Part shown: positions 26,563 through 34,899 of the stretch, one piece after another
Position numbering within the stretch: the stretch's first letter is position 1
Layout: each line of letters opens with the position of its first letter
NCBI RefSeq assembly: GCF_014647135.1
Contig: NZ_BMOP01000013.1
Coordinates: 1 to 64,000 of the forward strand
DNA from: Shewanella xiamenensis
Lineage (GTDB): Bacteria > Pseudomonadota > Gammaproteobacteria > Enterobacterales > Shewanellaceae
Direction: 5' to 3'
Length of the DNA: 64,000 bases
Program-made: the position numbers and the translations under genes
Notes under the pieces: generated by a model
Told to the model about the DNA's origin: nothing
Databases searched by the model: none
Seen by the model: only the letters and a program-made list of their open reading frames with translations

Positions 26563-27163
26563 GGATAAGCTCCTTTAACCACGAGTTGACTTCACAATCG
26601 ATCACCAAATTAATTCTGGCATCCACGCCTTTATTCGCGACCCAATGGGTTTGGTCAGCATTGATATACCAAAGCTCTCCGGCCCGCATAGGTACACGTT
26701 TCTCATCCACATAAAAATAAAGCTGATCATGGGTTTGTAGGGGCAAATGTAATCTAGCCTCACCCTGTTCAAGTGATAATCCTTGATCCCTATGGGGCTT
26801 GATTTCAGCACCAGCGTGTAAGCGCATTAAGCGCATTAAGCGCACCGATTTAACTGGGCAAGCAAGGGATTGAATAAACTGCAGCAGCGCGGGGCTCGAT
26901 TCCAGTGAAGGCAAATTATCCCAATCTGTCGCGGCACTAATGGAAAAGGCTTGTAAAATGGGGTGCGCGACTCGATATTCCTCGGCGCAGCGTAGAGCCA
27001 ACACATCCCAACCGCCCTGAGAGCCCGCGTGATAATCACGTTGGTTAATGTGTGGCAACCACTCATGCTGCAACAAAGTCGTGAGTTCTTGCTGTAAACT
27101 AGTGATATTCGGAGCTTGGGTGAGTAAGGCGAATGAGCAGATATCCATATCCAAGTGTCTCAT
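26540..27163 (-). CDS. Aspartyl/asparaginyl beta-hydroxylase-like protein
   Basis: The 207-residue single-domain product is of the Asp_Arg_Hydrox family. The core includes RLHAGAEIKPHRDQG (iron ligands in HRD, about 122-124), RLHLPLQT, and AGELWYINADQTHWVANKG (second His about 171, then an Arg in DARINLVID). The family hydroxylates Asp or Asn beta-carbons in peptides and proteins, with 2-oxoglutarate and Fe(II). It is the first gene of the cassette. A 9-base triplication gives the RLMRLMRL stretch at about 108-115. Confidence 0.85.
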   Translation of the reverse strand: MRHLDMDICSFALLTQAPNITSLQQELTTLLQHEWLPHINQRDYHAGSQGGWDVLALRCAEEYRVAHPILQAFSISAATDWDNLPSLESSPALLQFIQSLACPVKSVRLMRLMRLHAGAEIKPHRDQGLSLEQGEARLHLPLQTHDQLYFYVDEKRVPMRAGELWYINADQTHWVANKGVDARINLVIDCEVNSWLKELIHDAKIKA

Positions 27164-27268
27164 TTTTAGACAAAAACGAATTAATCAAGCCTAGCACAAA
27201 GTGTCATGCTGGCAAGATAGGCTACTGTAAACCTCACGCTGAGCTGAGTTAACCACACAGGATATCCC

Positions 27269-27931
27269 ATGTTTGACTGGAAGAAGATTGATACTGTACT
27301 GCTCGATATGGATGGCACCCTGCTCGATTTGCACTTTGATAACCATTTTTGGCTGAGTCTGGTGCCACAGGAGCTGAGCAAGCAGCGGGGATTAAGCCAG
27401 AGCCAGGCACAACAACTGGTGGAAGAAGCCTACGGCAGAGTCGCAGGCACGTTAGATTGGTATTGCCTCGATTATTGGCAGTCCGAGCTGCAGCTCGACA
27501 TTATGGGGCTTCACCGCGACTTAGTTGACCGTATTCAACTGCGCCAAGACAGTATGCCTTTTCTCGATGCCCTCGCCGCCGCGGGCAAAAAACGCATCTT
27601 AGTCACCAATGCCCACCCTAAGAGTCTTGCTCTTAAGCTGGAGCATACTGAACTGGGGAGTGGTTTAGATGCGATGATCTCAAGCCATGAAACGGGTTAT
27701 CCCAAGGAACACCCACAATTTTGGCAAACGCTATTCGAAAAATTCGCCCTAGTGCCTGAGCGCTGCCTGTTTATCGATGATAGTGAACCCATTTTAAATG
27801 CAGCGCGCTTAGCGGGCGTGGGGCATCAGCTCGGGATCAGCAATCCCGATAGCCAGAAACCTGCCAAAACCTTCAATGATTTTCCGGCCATTAGCGACTA
27901 TCGTTTATTGCTTAACGATCTCGCGAGTTAA
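27269..27931 (+). CDS. yrfG: GMP/IMP nucleotidase YrfG (HAD family)
   Basis: YrfG is a cytoplasmic HAD phosphatase that removes phosphate from GMP and IMP. The 220-residue protein shows HAD motif I LLDMDGTLLD (about 11-20), motif II VTNAHP (about 112-117) and motif IV CLFIDDSEPIL (about 168-178). Length equals the E. coli protein. In E. coli yrfG precedes hslR and hslO; here the gsp operon sits between them on the other strand. Confidence 0.93.
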   Translation: MFDWKKIDTVLLDMDGTLLDLHFDNHFWLSLVPQELSKQRGLSQSQAQQLVEEAYGRVAGTLDWYCLDYWQSELQLDIMGLHRDLVDRIQLRQDSMPFLDALAAAGKKRILVTNAHPKSLALKLEHTELGSGLDAMISSHETGYPKEHPQFWQTLFEKFALVPERCLFIDDSEPILNAARLAGVGHQLGISNPDSQKPAKTFNDFPAISDYRLLLNDLAS

Positions 27932-27945
27932 CCCCTCGAAATAGA

Positions 27946-27966
27946 AAAGGCACCCAAGGTGCCTTT
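27946..27966. terminator. Bidirectional terminator between yrfG and gspN
   Basis: A 9-bp stem AAAGGCACC, loop CAA, GGTGCCTTT lies between convergent yrfG and gspN and is A/T-flanked on both sides. Confidence 0.8.
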
Positions 27967-28001
27967 ATCAAATCATGCATTAGGTTACATTACTGGCTAG
28001 A

Positions 28002-28763
28002 TTAAAGCCCAGGAATACGCCCCTGATAAACAATAGGGAAGTAACCGTCATCTCCACGCTTGCCGAGGATATTAAGAGATTTACGCATATCTTCCGGCTG
28101 TTCGTTGGTCTCTTTGATCTTAGCGGCAACCTTGACCATATTCCCCTCGTCTAACTGTAAGGTACCGATAATTCCCAACTGGTTTTTGCTTTCGTCGGTA
28201 GCGAGCTGAGCTTTCCCCTCAACACAGCTAAGGCCTAACTCGATATTACCCAGTGGATAATCGCCGAATTGATTCTTCACATTGGTTTGGTTTAAGAATA
28301 ATTTACCCGATAATTGTTCGCACCAAGGTTTACCTTGTTCTAGGGTTTCCACCAGCAGGCTGACTTCACCATTAATTTCGGTTCTAAAGGGCAGCTTAGT
28401 ATTACCAATTAAGAAGCTATCGGGCGCTTCAAAGCGCAATCCTTGAGCGCTGATACCGCCCATAGACCAAGTGACGACACCTTTGGCACTCACAGGGGTT
28501 GCACGGCTACCCACTTGAAAATCCAGCTTCACTTTGCCTAAAAACAAAGACCAAGGGCTGAGTTCCCAACGCACTTGCTCCAATTGGCGCTGCTGAATAT
28601 TCAAAGTTTCAATGCTACCCGCCCAAATACTGCCACTCACTCCAGAAATTCCCACATTCGCTGGGAGTGGTGCGAGGCGCACGGCCACACTGGCAGGAAA
28701 CAACGCCACTAAAAACACGATATAAATTAGTACACCAATAATAATCTTTTTTATCAGACTCAC
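28002..28763 (-). CDS. gspN: Type II secretion system protein GspN
   Basis: The 253-residue bitopic inner-membrane protein has an N-terminal signal anchor (about 5-26) and a periplasmic beta-rich domain. A conserved pattern is visible (PANVGISGVSGSIWAG, QVRWELSPWSLFLG). GspN is an accessory component present in only some type II systems. It is the last gene of the gsp operon, 14 bases after gspM. Confidence 0.9.
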   Translation of the reverse strand: MSLIKKIIIGVLIYIVFLVALFPASVAVRLAPLPANVGISGVSGSIWAGSIETLNIQQRQLEQVRWELSPWSLFLGKVKLDFQVGSRATPVSAKGVVTWSMGGISAQGLRFEAPDSFLIGNTKLPFRTEINGEVSLLVETLEQGKPWCEQLSGKLFLNQTNVKNQFGDYPLGNIELGLSCVEGKAQLATDESKNQLGIIGTLQLDEGNMVKVAAKIKETNEQPEDMRKSLNILGKRGDDGYFPIVYQGRIPGL

Positions 28764-28777
28764 AGCTACACCTTAAC

Positions 28778-29254
28778 CTATTGCGCTAGTTGGATCCGTC
28801 TTACTTTGACATAGCCAGGCGCGTCAGCCTCCGCCAAATCAACACTCTCAAGGGATAAGCCCTTTTGCTGCACTAAATCATTCAAATAACTGAGTAAGGC
28901 ATCGAATGGCACATCATCCATCCACACTTGGATTTTATCGCCCTGGGGCTGCATGCGAGTGATCACTAAGCCATAACTGCCCGCTGTTTGGTTGACGACT
29001 GAACTTAAACTGCCGCTCATCGTCGGCTTAGCGCCGCTTTGTTTTAAGCCAGCGATTTTATTCGCCGTCTGCTTTACATAGGTCAAGGTTTGCTGCTGCG
29101 CCGTTAAGTTGCGCAGTGCATTGGCCTCAGCATTGGCGATTGGTGTCCAAATCCCCCAGTAAAATAGACCGATCACTAAAAATACGGCGCCAAAACCTAC
29201 GATCTGCTGCTCGCGCGACGCAAGCCCTTGCCACCAAGTCCGCAAATTATCCAT
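28778..29254 (-). CDS. gspM: Type II secretion system protein GspM
   Basis: The 158-residue bitopic protein has LRTWWQGLASREQQIVGFGAVFLVIGLFYW at its N-terminus in two parts: a cytoplasmic stub, then a membrane helix (about 18-36). A coiled stretch and a ferredoxin-like periplasmic domain follow. GspM partners GspL in the inner-membrane platform. It starts one base after the gspL stop. Confidence 0.93.
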   Translation of the reverse strand: MDNLRTWWQGLASREQQIVGFGAVFLVIGLFYWGIWTPIANAEANALRNLTAQQQTLTYVKQTANKIAGLKQSGAKPTMSGSLSSVVNQTAGSYGLVITRMQPQGDKIQVWMDDVPFDALLSYLNDLVQQKGLSLESVDLAEADAPGYVKVRRIQLAQ

Positions 29255-29255
29255 C

Positions 29256-30443
29256 TTATTTGCTCCTCAAGGTTAAGGTGCTGGTGACCTGATCTTCACC
29301 GCTATTCATCGTGCCACCATCCATTTGGAAACGACGGCCGACAATCTCTTTAAACTTCTCAATTTGCGCGTAATTTTTAGCAGTGACTTGCATGCGGATT
29401 TCATTACGGGCACTTTCAAATCGTAAGCTATTGGGTTTTAGCTCAGGTACTTGTTTAAAGGCGTCTTGTAACCCCGCCAGCATAGCAAAAAACTCTGCAC
29501 CACTGCCTTGGCCTTGGAGTGCGCGTAGTTGGCTCTCCATCTGCGAGCGTAAATTCACAATACGTGAATTGCCTGGTATCACTTGTTGATAAATGGCTTC
29601 ACTTTGCGCCTTCAAATCGGCGATTTGGCCATTTACCTGATGAATGGTTAAGCCTTTATTTACCAGAGACAACACAATAGCAATGGCTAGTACAATTGCC
29701 GCATTTTTCCATTGCAACAGATGCTTACTGTATTCGCGCTTAGGCGTATAGACACCCGTCAGTAAGTTAATCGGCGCATGTAAAATGCCGCGCGCCAGCA
29801 CCAACATAGGTAAGTCGAGTGGCTGTGGCTTAAGCTCGACACCGTCCAACTCCATCTCGGTGTAACTGGCGACCGACACCTCGTCTGTCTGAGCCGTCAG
29901 TTGCTTCATTGCCACTGGCAACCAAGATAAAGGCAGGCTATGGCCCGTTCCTAATCCTGTACGCAACAATAACTCGTTACCAAAACGCATAGCCGCCCAT
30001 TGGCATTCCTGCAATGGCAAGGCCAAGCAATCAGGCACGATACGCTTTACTTTTAAGCCCGCTTCGGCCAAACAGCTGAGCCAAGTTTGCATTTGCTCAT
30101 GGGCAACGGCCACCACGCTGAGGGCATCGCCATTGCGTGGGCCAACGGTAAAGTGCATCGCATCCACATCCTCGGCGATGGTTTCTTCCAACATAAAAGG
30201 CAGGGCCTTTAAGGCTTGGCGTTGGCCTTTTTCGGGCAGATTCACGCTGGTGAGCGTCATGGCGGAAGCTGGCACCAACACATCAATAGGGCGATTGCCC
30301 GCGCGCTCAGTTAAGGTTGATAAACCTTGGGCGTTGGCCAGTTCGCCTGAGGCGATAATTTCTTGTTCTTGTTCGGACCAAACCAGCCAAGAGCATGCCT
30401 GCTCTGCGGTTCTGCCTAAGCGAATAAATAGCCGTTCACTCAC
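29256..30443 (-). CDS. gspL: Type II secretion system protein GspL
   Basis: GspL links the ATPase GspE to the inner-membrane platform. The 395-residue product has a cytoplasmic actin-like N-terminal domain (SERLFIRLG, LPEKGQRQALKALPFMLEE), one membrane helix (about 248-264) and a periplasmic ferredoxin-like domain with a preceding coiled coil. The start codon is GTG. The order K-L-M-N is standard. Confidence 0.94.
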   Translation of the reverse strand: MSERLFIRLGRTAEQACSWLVWSEQEQEIIASGELANAQGLSTLTERAGNRPIDVLVPASAMTLTSVNLPEKGQRQALKALPFMLEETIAEDVDAMHFTVGPRNGDALSVVAVAHEQMQTWLSCLAEAGLKVKRIVPDCLALPLQECQWAAMRFGNELLLRTGLGTGHSLPLSWLPVAMKQLTAQTDEVSVASYTEMELDGVELKPQPLDLPMLVLARGILHAPINLLTGVYTPKREYSKHLLQWKNAAIVLAIAIVLSLVNKGLTIHQVNGQIADLKAQSEAIYQQVIPGNSRIVNLRSQMESQLRALQGQGSGAEFFAMLAGLQDAFKQVPELKPNSLRFESARNEIRMQVTAKNYAQIEKFKEIVGRRFQMDGGTMNSGEDQVTSTLTLRSK

Positions 30444-30491
30444 AGTTTTTCTCCACCAGCTTCAACCTTAAGGGATTGAGCTTGTTTGCTA

Positions 30492-31490
30492 TTATTTTTG
30501 TCCACCAAACTGACGGGTGAGCACATCCATTTTGTTACCGCTGCCCTTTTTGAGCACACTCTCCATCCTAAAAATGGCGTTGTCGACCTTTGCGCCCGAG
30601 GCAAGGAGGAAATATTGACTGTCGATCACAAAAGTCGACTTCATCGCATCTTCCCATTTAATCGACCCCATTGAGGAGGATTCGTAAAAATCATCAATCT
30701 TGGCAAAACCATCGCCAGGGCGCTGGTTAATAATGCTTTCCGCCTCACCGACAGAAATCTGATTATCGAGCATGGCCGCCAGCAGCGCTGCTTGTTCGAC
30801 ATCAATGGTATTCACATTCAACAATTGCCTGTCATTCCCCGGGATGACACAAATATAGGGCAATAATTTCAAATAAATATCCTGTGTGTATCCCATCACT
30901 GCCCGCAGCTCACTTCGATGATTCATCAGAGTGTTGGCGGCACGGTATGGCACGTGGCGTGCTTCATACTCGGCATCTTCAGCGCCATAGGGGCTGGTGA
31001 TCGTGTCTTCGTCGATATAATCCTTTAGGGTTTGAGTGAGATGATCAGCGGTAAAATCATCCATACCTAAACTCACTAATAACGCCTTGTATTGCTTAGC
31101 AGCCAAGGGCAATTTAGGTTGACCGTTTTCCACATCTTTTGTGGTGACGGACAAGGCATTTAAGTTAAAACACGAACGCATATCGGTGATCTTGCCTGCA
31201 ATCTCGCCATATTCTGCCGGAAATACCACATCGCTCATGGCCCAATATTGTTGCTTATGGACACGCCCCTCTGAATCGTCTAAGTCCTGCTTGAGGATCT
31301 TCTTCGCCAGCTCTTCGGCGGAAATAGCATACCAATAGGCCTGATCGTACTGAGCTAAGTTTAAGGTGCGGCGCATCGACAACTGATTACGACTGGTAAT
31401 ATTGGTGGCAATAATCACCACCATGGCCACGATCAGTAATACGACGATCAGCGCGACACCACGCTGTTTAGTAGGAGTTCGCCTTATCAT
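30492..31490 (-). CDS. gspK: Type II secretion system minor pseudopilin GspK
   Basis: The 332-residue minor pseudopilin has prepilin leader KQRG|VALIVVLLIVAMVV (cleavage after Gly11) and, as is usual for GspK, no glutamate at mature position 5. The large inserted alpha domain and GspK-typical stretches (CFNLNAL, YIDEDT, VNVNTID-like LLNVNTID) are present. It caps the pseudopilus tip with GspI and GspJ. The start overlaps gspJ by 4 bases (ATGA). Confidence 0.94.
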   Translation of the reverse strand: MIRRTPTKQRGVALIVVLLIVAMVVIIATNITSRNQLSMRRTLNLAQYDQAYWYAISAEELAKKILKQDLDDSEGRVHKQQYWAMSDVVFPAEYGEIAGKITDMRSCFNLNALSVTTKDVENGQPKLPLAAKQYKALLVSLGMDDFTADHLTQTLKDYIDEDTITSPYGAEDAEYEARHVPYRAANTLMNHRSELRAVMGYTQDIYLKLLPYICVIPGNDRQLLNVNTIDVEQAALLAAMLDNQISVGEAESIINQRPGDGFAKIDDFYESSSMGSIKWEDAMKSTFVIDSQYFLLASGAKVDNAIFRMESVLKKGSGNKMDVLTRQFGGQK

Positions 31491-32254
31491 GCGCCATCCT
31501 CATTTTCTGGCTCACCGGTGCCGGGATCTTCTTCCCCGTTACCGGAACCATCGCCGTTATTATCTTTGTCACCGTTGTCTTCTTTATTGTCTTCGGTGTT
31601 TTCGTCTTTGTTGTCTTCATCACTAGACTTTTCTGGCGCCGCCGCGCCCAGAGGCAGCATAAACTTACGCTGAATCTTACCTAGACCTTCAATCTCAATT
31701 TCGATTGCAATGGCTTTGGGTAACTTAGTCGCCTCAACCTTGCGCTCCCACTTATCCTCCATAAAGAAGGAATACTCGACCGAGAGCACCTTATCGATAA
31801 TCACCGTCTTGATTGGCTCGGCGCCAAATTCCGGCTCAGGGTAAGGAAAATACCAGCGTTCTAATTTTCCTTCTCGTACGACATAGGCGACTGACTGCAA
31901 ACTGCCACGGGGCAATAAGCCATCTGGATTGAGCCAGCCCAAGCGGTAAAAGACTAAAGCCTCGGATTCCGAATCTAAAAGGTCATTCCCCGTCTGAAAT
32001 ACCGTTGTTCCGCGGCCACCTTCGAGGAGTCTGGGTGTGCGAGCAACCATCTGTCCCAAGTCGCGCTCAATCGCTCCAAAGCCCTGTTGCAACGCTTTTA
32101 AACGGGTTGAGAAATTCTTTGTCACTTCATCATTGGTCAGAACTGTGCTGAGTACCGCATTGGCCGCTAAGCCCAACATGGCAAAAATCGCAATCGCGAT
32201 CAGCATTTCCAGCAGGGTAAACCCCCGATGAGCATTAGTTTGTTTTAAGGACAT
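31487..32254 (-). CDS. gspJ: Type II secretion system minor pseudopilin GspJ with acidic tail
   Basis: The 255-residue product has the pseudopilin N-terminus RG|FTLLEMLIAIAIFAMLGL and the GspJ core (QGFGAIERDLGQMV, LVFYRLGWLNPDG). Its last 40 or so residues are an uninterrupted Asp/Glu/Asn/Gly-rich tail, with repeated ED-N-K-D-like steps, that most GspJ proteins lack. A calcium- or cation-binding or flexible role is conceivable but unproven. It overlaps gspI by 20 bases. Confidence 0.94.
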   Translation of the reverse strand: MSLKQTNAHRGFTLLEMLIAIAIFAMLGLAANAVLSTVLTNDEVTKNFSTRLKALQQGFGAIERDLGQMVARTPRLLEGGRGTTVFQTGNDLLDSESEALVFYRLGWLNPDGLLPRGSLQSVAYVVREGKLERWYFPYPEPEFGAEPIKTVIIDKVLSVEYSFFMEDKWERKVEATKLPKAIAIEIEIEGLGKIQRKFMLPLGAAAPEKSSDEDNKDENTEDNKEDNGDKDNNGDGSGNGEEDPGTGEPENEDGA

Positions 32255-32603
32255 AACTGCTCACTTGTGCTGCAATACGCTGATAACGCTCATCTTCACT
32301 GACACTAATACGGATCATGCGAAAATTATCATCGGTGGTTTTCACCACTTCTTTTCGCCAGTACCAATCCTTACCAGCCAGTTCTACTTGGCCCTCTTTT
32401 TTGCCGATTTCCGGAAATTGAGGCTCGAGTCTAGCATCGACCATTTGATTGTCGGCTACCCACTGAGCAAGGGTGCGCGACTCCAAAATCGGCATATTCG
32501 CCATTTGCTCACCCAAGCTTTTGGTGATGGAAACGGCGGCAATCGCAAACACCGCCAAGGCGACGATCACTTCGAGTAACGTCATGCCCTTAGCGTATTT
32601 CAT
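32235..32603 (-). CDS. gspI: Type II secretion system minor pseudopilin GspI
   Basis: The 122-residue minor pseudopilin has prepilin motif KG|MTLLEVIVALAVFAIAAV and the usual ESRTLAQWVADNQM stretch. It nucleates the GspI-J-K tip complex. Its start overlaps gspH by 14 bases, so translation is coupled. Confidence 0.94.
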   Translation of the reverse strand: MKYAKGMTLLEVIVALAVFAIAAVSITKSLGEQMANMPILESRTLAQWVADNQMVDARLEPQFPEIGKKEGQVELAGKDWYWRKEVVKTTDDNFRMIRISVSEDERYQRIAAQVSSYVLKTN

Positions 32604-33162
32604 CAGGGCGCCCTAGGGTTAAACGGCCAAGGGCATCGCCCACCACCAATACGTCGAGGGGGCCTTTATCTGTCTTGGTAATAAAACTCAACTCAAAGGC
32701 GCTCATTTCGCCGCTGGGAAATAGCAAAATCTGTGGTTCAGGGTGCTTTTTCTTATCTTCCGCAGAGGGCTCGATTAAAGGTTCTTTAAACCAAGAGTCA
32801 TCTTGTTCGTCCTCTTGTGCGAGCGGTAAACCATCGAGCACCAAATTAATCACCACACCAGGTTCCATTTGTTTTTCAGACAGAATTCTGTCCTTTTCCA
32901 ATGGACTCCATTTACCATCTTTATAAAAAACAAACTGATAACTGGTTTTTTCCACCACAATACCGATAAATTGGCCGCTTAATACGGTTTCATCCAGCAC
33001 TAACTCTGTAGCGGCTATAAATTGCTGCGCGGTTTTTTCCAGCGCCTGTTGTGGCCCCGAATTGCCAATAGACATGGTCACCGCCGCGGCGGTGAGTCCC
33101 ATTAGCAAAATCACCAGCATCACCTCCATCAAGGTGAAGCCGGCGTGGCGCAGCGTTAACAT
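32590..33162 (-). CDS. gspH: Type II secretion system minor pseudopilin GspH
   Basis: The product is about 190 residues from the ATG at 33162, which follows the gspG stop by one base and gives the leader MLTLRHAG|FTLMEVMLVILLMGL. An upstream in-frame start at 33234 would lie inside gspG and is rejected. The C-terminal beta sandwich is normal except for a charged insert (EDEQDDSWFKEP to EDKKKHPEPQ). GspH links the tip complex to the GspG shaft. Confidence 0.92.
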   Translation of the reverse strand: MLTLRHAGFTLMEVMLVILLMGLTAAAVTMSIGNSGPQQALEKTAQQFIAATELVLDETVLSGQFIGIVVEKTSYQFVFYKDGKWSPLEKDRILSEKQMEPGVVINLVLDGLPLAQEDEQDDSWFKEPLIEPSAEDKKKHPEPQILLFPSGEMSAFELSFITKTDKGPLDVLVVGDALGRLTLGRPDEIR

Positions 33163-33163
33163 C

Positions 33164-33598
33164 TTATTGGAAATTCTGTAAGTTCCAGTTACCGATATCA
33201 TCTTCGGTACCTGGTTGACCGTCTGGGCCTGCACTAAAGATATCTAACTTGCTGTTTTCGCCAGGGCTTAACAGTAAGTAGTTATTACGCCATGGGTCCT
33301 GTGGTAAACGCTTTACATAACCTTCTTCGCGGTAGTTACGAGGCTCAGGTGAAATCGTTGGTTTTTGCACCAAGGCTTCTAAACCTTGCTCAGTCGTTGG
33401 ATAAACACCGTTATCTAACTTGTACATATCTAAAGCGTTTTCGAGCGCGACTATGTCAGATACCGCTTTTTGTTGGTCGGCTTTATCTTTGTTGCCCATC
33501 AGATTTGGCACCACCATAGACGCCAAAATACCGAGGATAACGATTACCACCATCACTTCAAGTAAGGTAAAACCCTTGTGCTTTTTATTCATTTGCAT
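33164..33598 (-). CDS. gspG: Type II secretion system major pseudopilin GspG
   Basis: The 144-residue major pseudopilin forms the pseudopilus shaft. It has the prepilin motif HKG|FTLLEVMVVIVILGILAS and the conserved calcium-site region near the C-terminus (SAGPDGQPGTEDDIGNW, about 124-140). The start could be residue 1 or the ATG at residue 3. The 74-base gap to gspF is the longest inside the operon. Confidence 0.96.
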   Translation of the reverse strand: MQMNKKHKGFTLLEVMVVIVILGILASMVVPNLMGNKDKADQQKAVSDIVALENALDMYKLDNGVYPTTEQGLEALVQKPTISPEPRNYREEGYVKRLPQDPWRNNYLLLSPGENSKLDIFSAGPDGQPGTEDDIGNWNLQNFQ

Positions 33599-33672
33599 CG
33601 ATTACATCTCCTAAAAAACCTGTGCCATTCTCAGCCGTATGACTGAAAGGCAATATTCCATAATGTCAAAAA

Positions 33673-34896
33673 CTAGCCACTAATCAAATTGTTCAGCGCC
33701 AATATCGGTTGCAGAATGGCCATTACGATAAAGAGTACAACCCCCGCCATACTTACCACTAACATGGGTTCGAATACGCCGAGGGCGAGCGTCACATTAC
33801 TCTCAAACTCGCGATCTTGGTTATCCGCAGCACGCTCAAGCATGTCTTCGAGCTGACCACTCTTCTCCCCCGAGGCGATCATATATAACATCATCGCAGG
33901 GAATAGCTTAGTGTTAGTCAACGCGGTACTGAGGCTAGTTCCTTCCCGTACGCGCGCCGTTGCATCATCCACCGCCGCCCGTACCCGCATATTTTGCAAT
34001 ACCTCGCTGGCAATGCGCATCCCGTCCAACAAAGGCACCGAACTGGCGGATAAAATACTCAAGGTACGCGCAAAACGCGCAGTATTGAGCCCTTTGCTCA
34101 CTCGGCCAATCACCGGCATTTTCAGCAAAAATGTATGGTATTTCATCTTGAAAATCGGTGATTTGAGTAGACGCTGGAACACTACCAACAGAATACCAAT
34201 CGCTAAAACAACAAACAGACCATAGTGTTGGACAAAATCCGAGGCAGCAATTAAGAAACGGGTCGTTGCTGGTAACTCGGCGCCCATATGCTCAAACTGA
34301 CCAACGACCTTTGGTACCACAGCCGCAAGTAACACTGAGACCACCCCAATGGCGACAATCGTCAGCATGATGGGATAAATCATCGCCTGTTGCAGTTTAG
34401 ATTTAAGCTGCTGGCGACGTTCGGTGTAATCGGCTAAGCGATTTAGCACCACTTCCAAGTGGCCGGATTTTTCCCCCGAGGCCACCATAGCGCGGTATAA
34501 GTCATCGAAAATATGCGGAAATTCAGCCAAGGAATCGGCCAGACTATAACCCTCAACGACCCGGGAGCGCACCGCCATGATCATACTGGCAAGCCGCGCC
34601 TTCTCACATTGCTGGCCTACCGCCTTAAGACATTCCTCGATCGGTAAGCCCGCCGCCACCAGTGTCGCGATTTGACGGGTGATCAGCGCTAATTCCGCCA
34701 CTGAAATCCCGCGCTTAAAGGGCGAAAATCCCGCACCTTTCGCCTTGGCTTCTTTTTCAGTGACCGGCAGAATATCCAGCGGCATCAAGCGTTGATCGCG
34801 CAATTGGCTACGTGCGTGTCTGGCGGTATCCGCTTCGATCACGCCCTTAAGCTGCTTCCCCTTGGCGTCCAGCGCCTTATATTCAAATGCAGGCAT
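33673..34896 (-). CDS. gspF: Type II secretion system inner-membrane protein GspF
   Basis: The 407-residue polytopic platform protein has two homologous cytoplasmic helical domains (each with a SGEKSGHLE or SGEKSGQLE motif, about 136 and 338) and three membrane helices (about 170-193, 220-242, 375-397). It starts 3 bases after the gspE stop. Confidence 0.96.
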   Translation of the reverse strand: MPAFEYKALDAKGKQLKGVIEADTARHARSQLRDQRLMPLDILPVTEKEAKAKGAGFSPFKRGISVAELALITRQIATLVAAGLPIEECLKAVGQQCEKARLASMIMAVRSRVVEGYSLADSLAEFPHIFDDLYRAMVASGEKSGHLEVVLNRLADYTERRQQLKSKLQQAMIYPIMLTIVAIGVVSVLLAAVVPKVVGQFEHMGAELPATTRFLIAASDFVQHYGLFVVLAIGILLVVFQRLLKSPIFKMKYHTFLLKMPVIGRVSKGLNTARFARTLSILSASSVPLLDGMRIASEVLQNMRVRAAVDDATARVREGTSLSTALTNTKLFPAMMLYMIASGEKSGQLEDMLERAADNQDREFESNVTLALGVFEPMLVVSMAGVVLFIVMAILQPILALNNLISG

Positions 34897-34899
34897 AGC

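Noticed and set aside
33163..33234. Longer GspH start inside gspG
   Set aside because: It would add 24 residues ahead of the prepilin leader and lies wholly within gspG. The ATG at 33162 fits the leader and the operon spacing.
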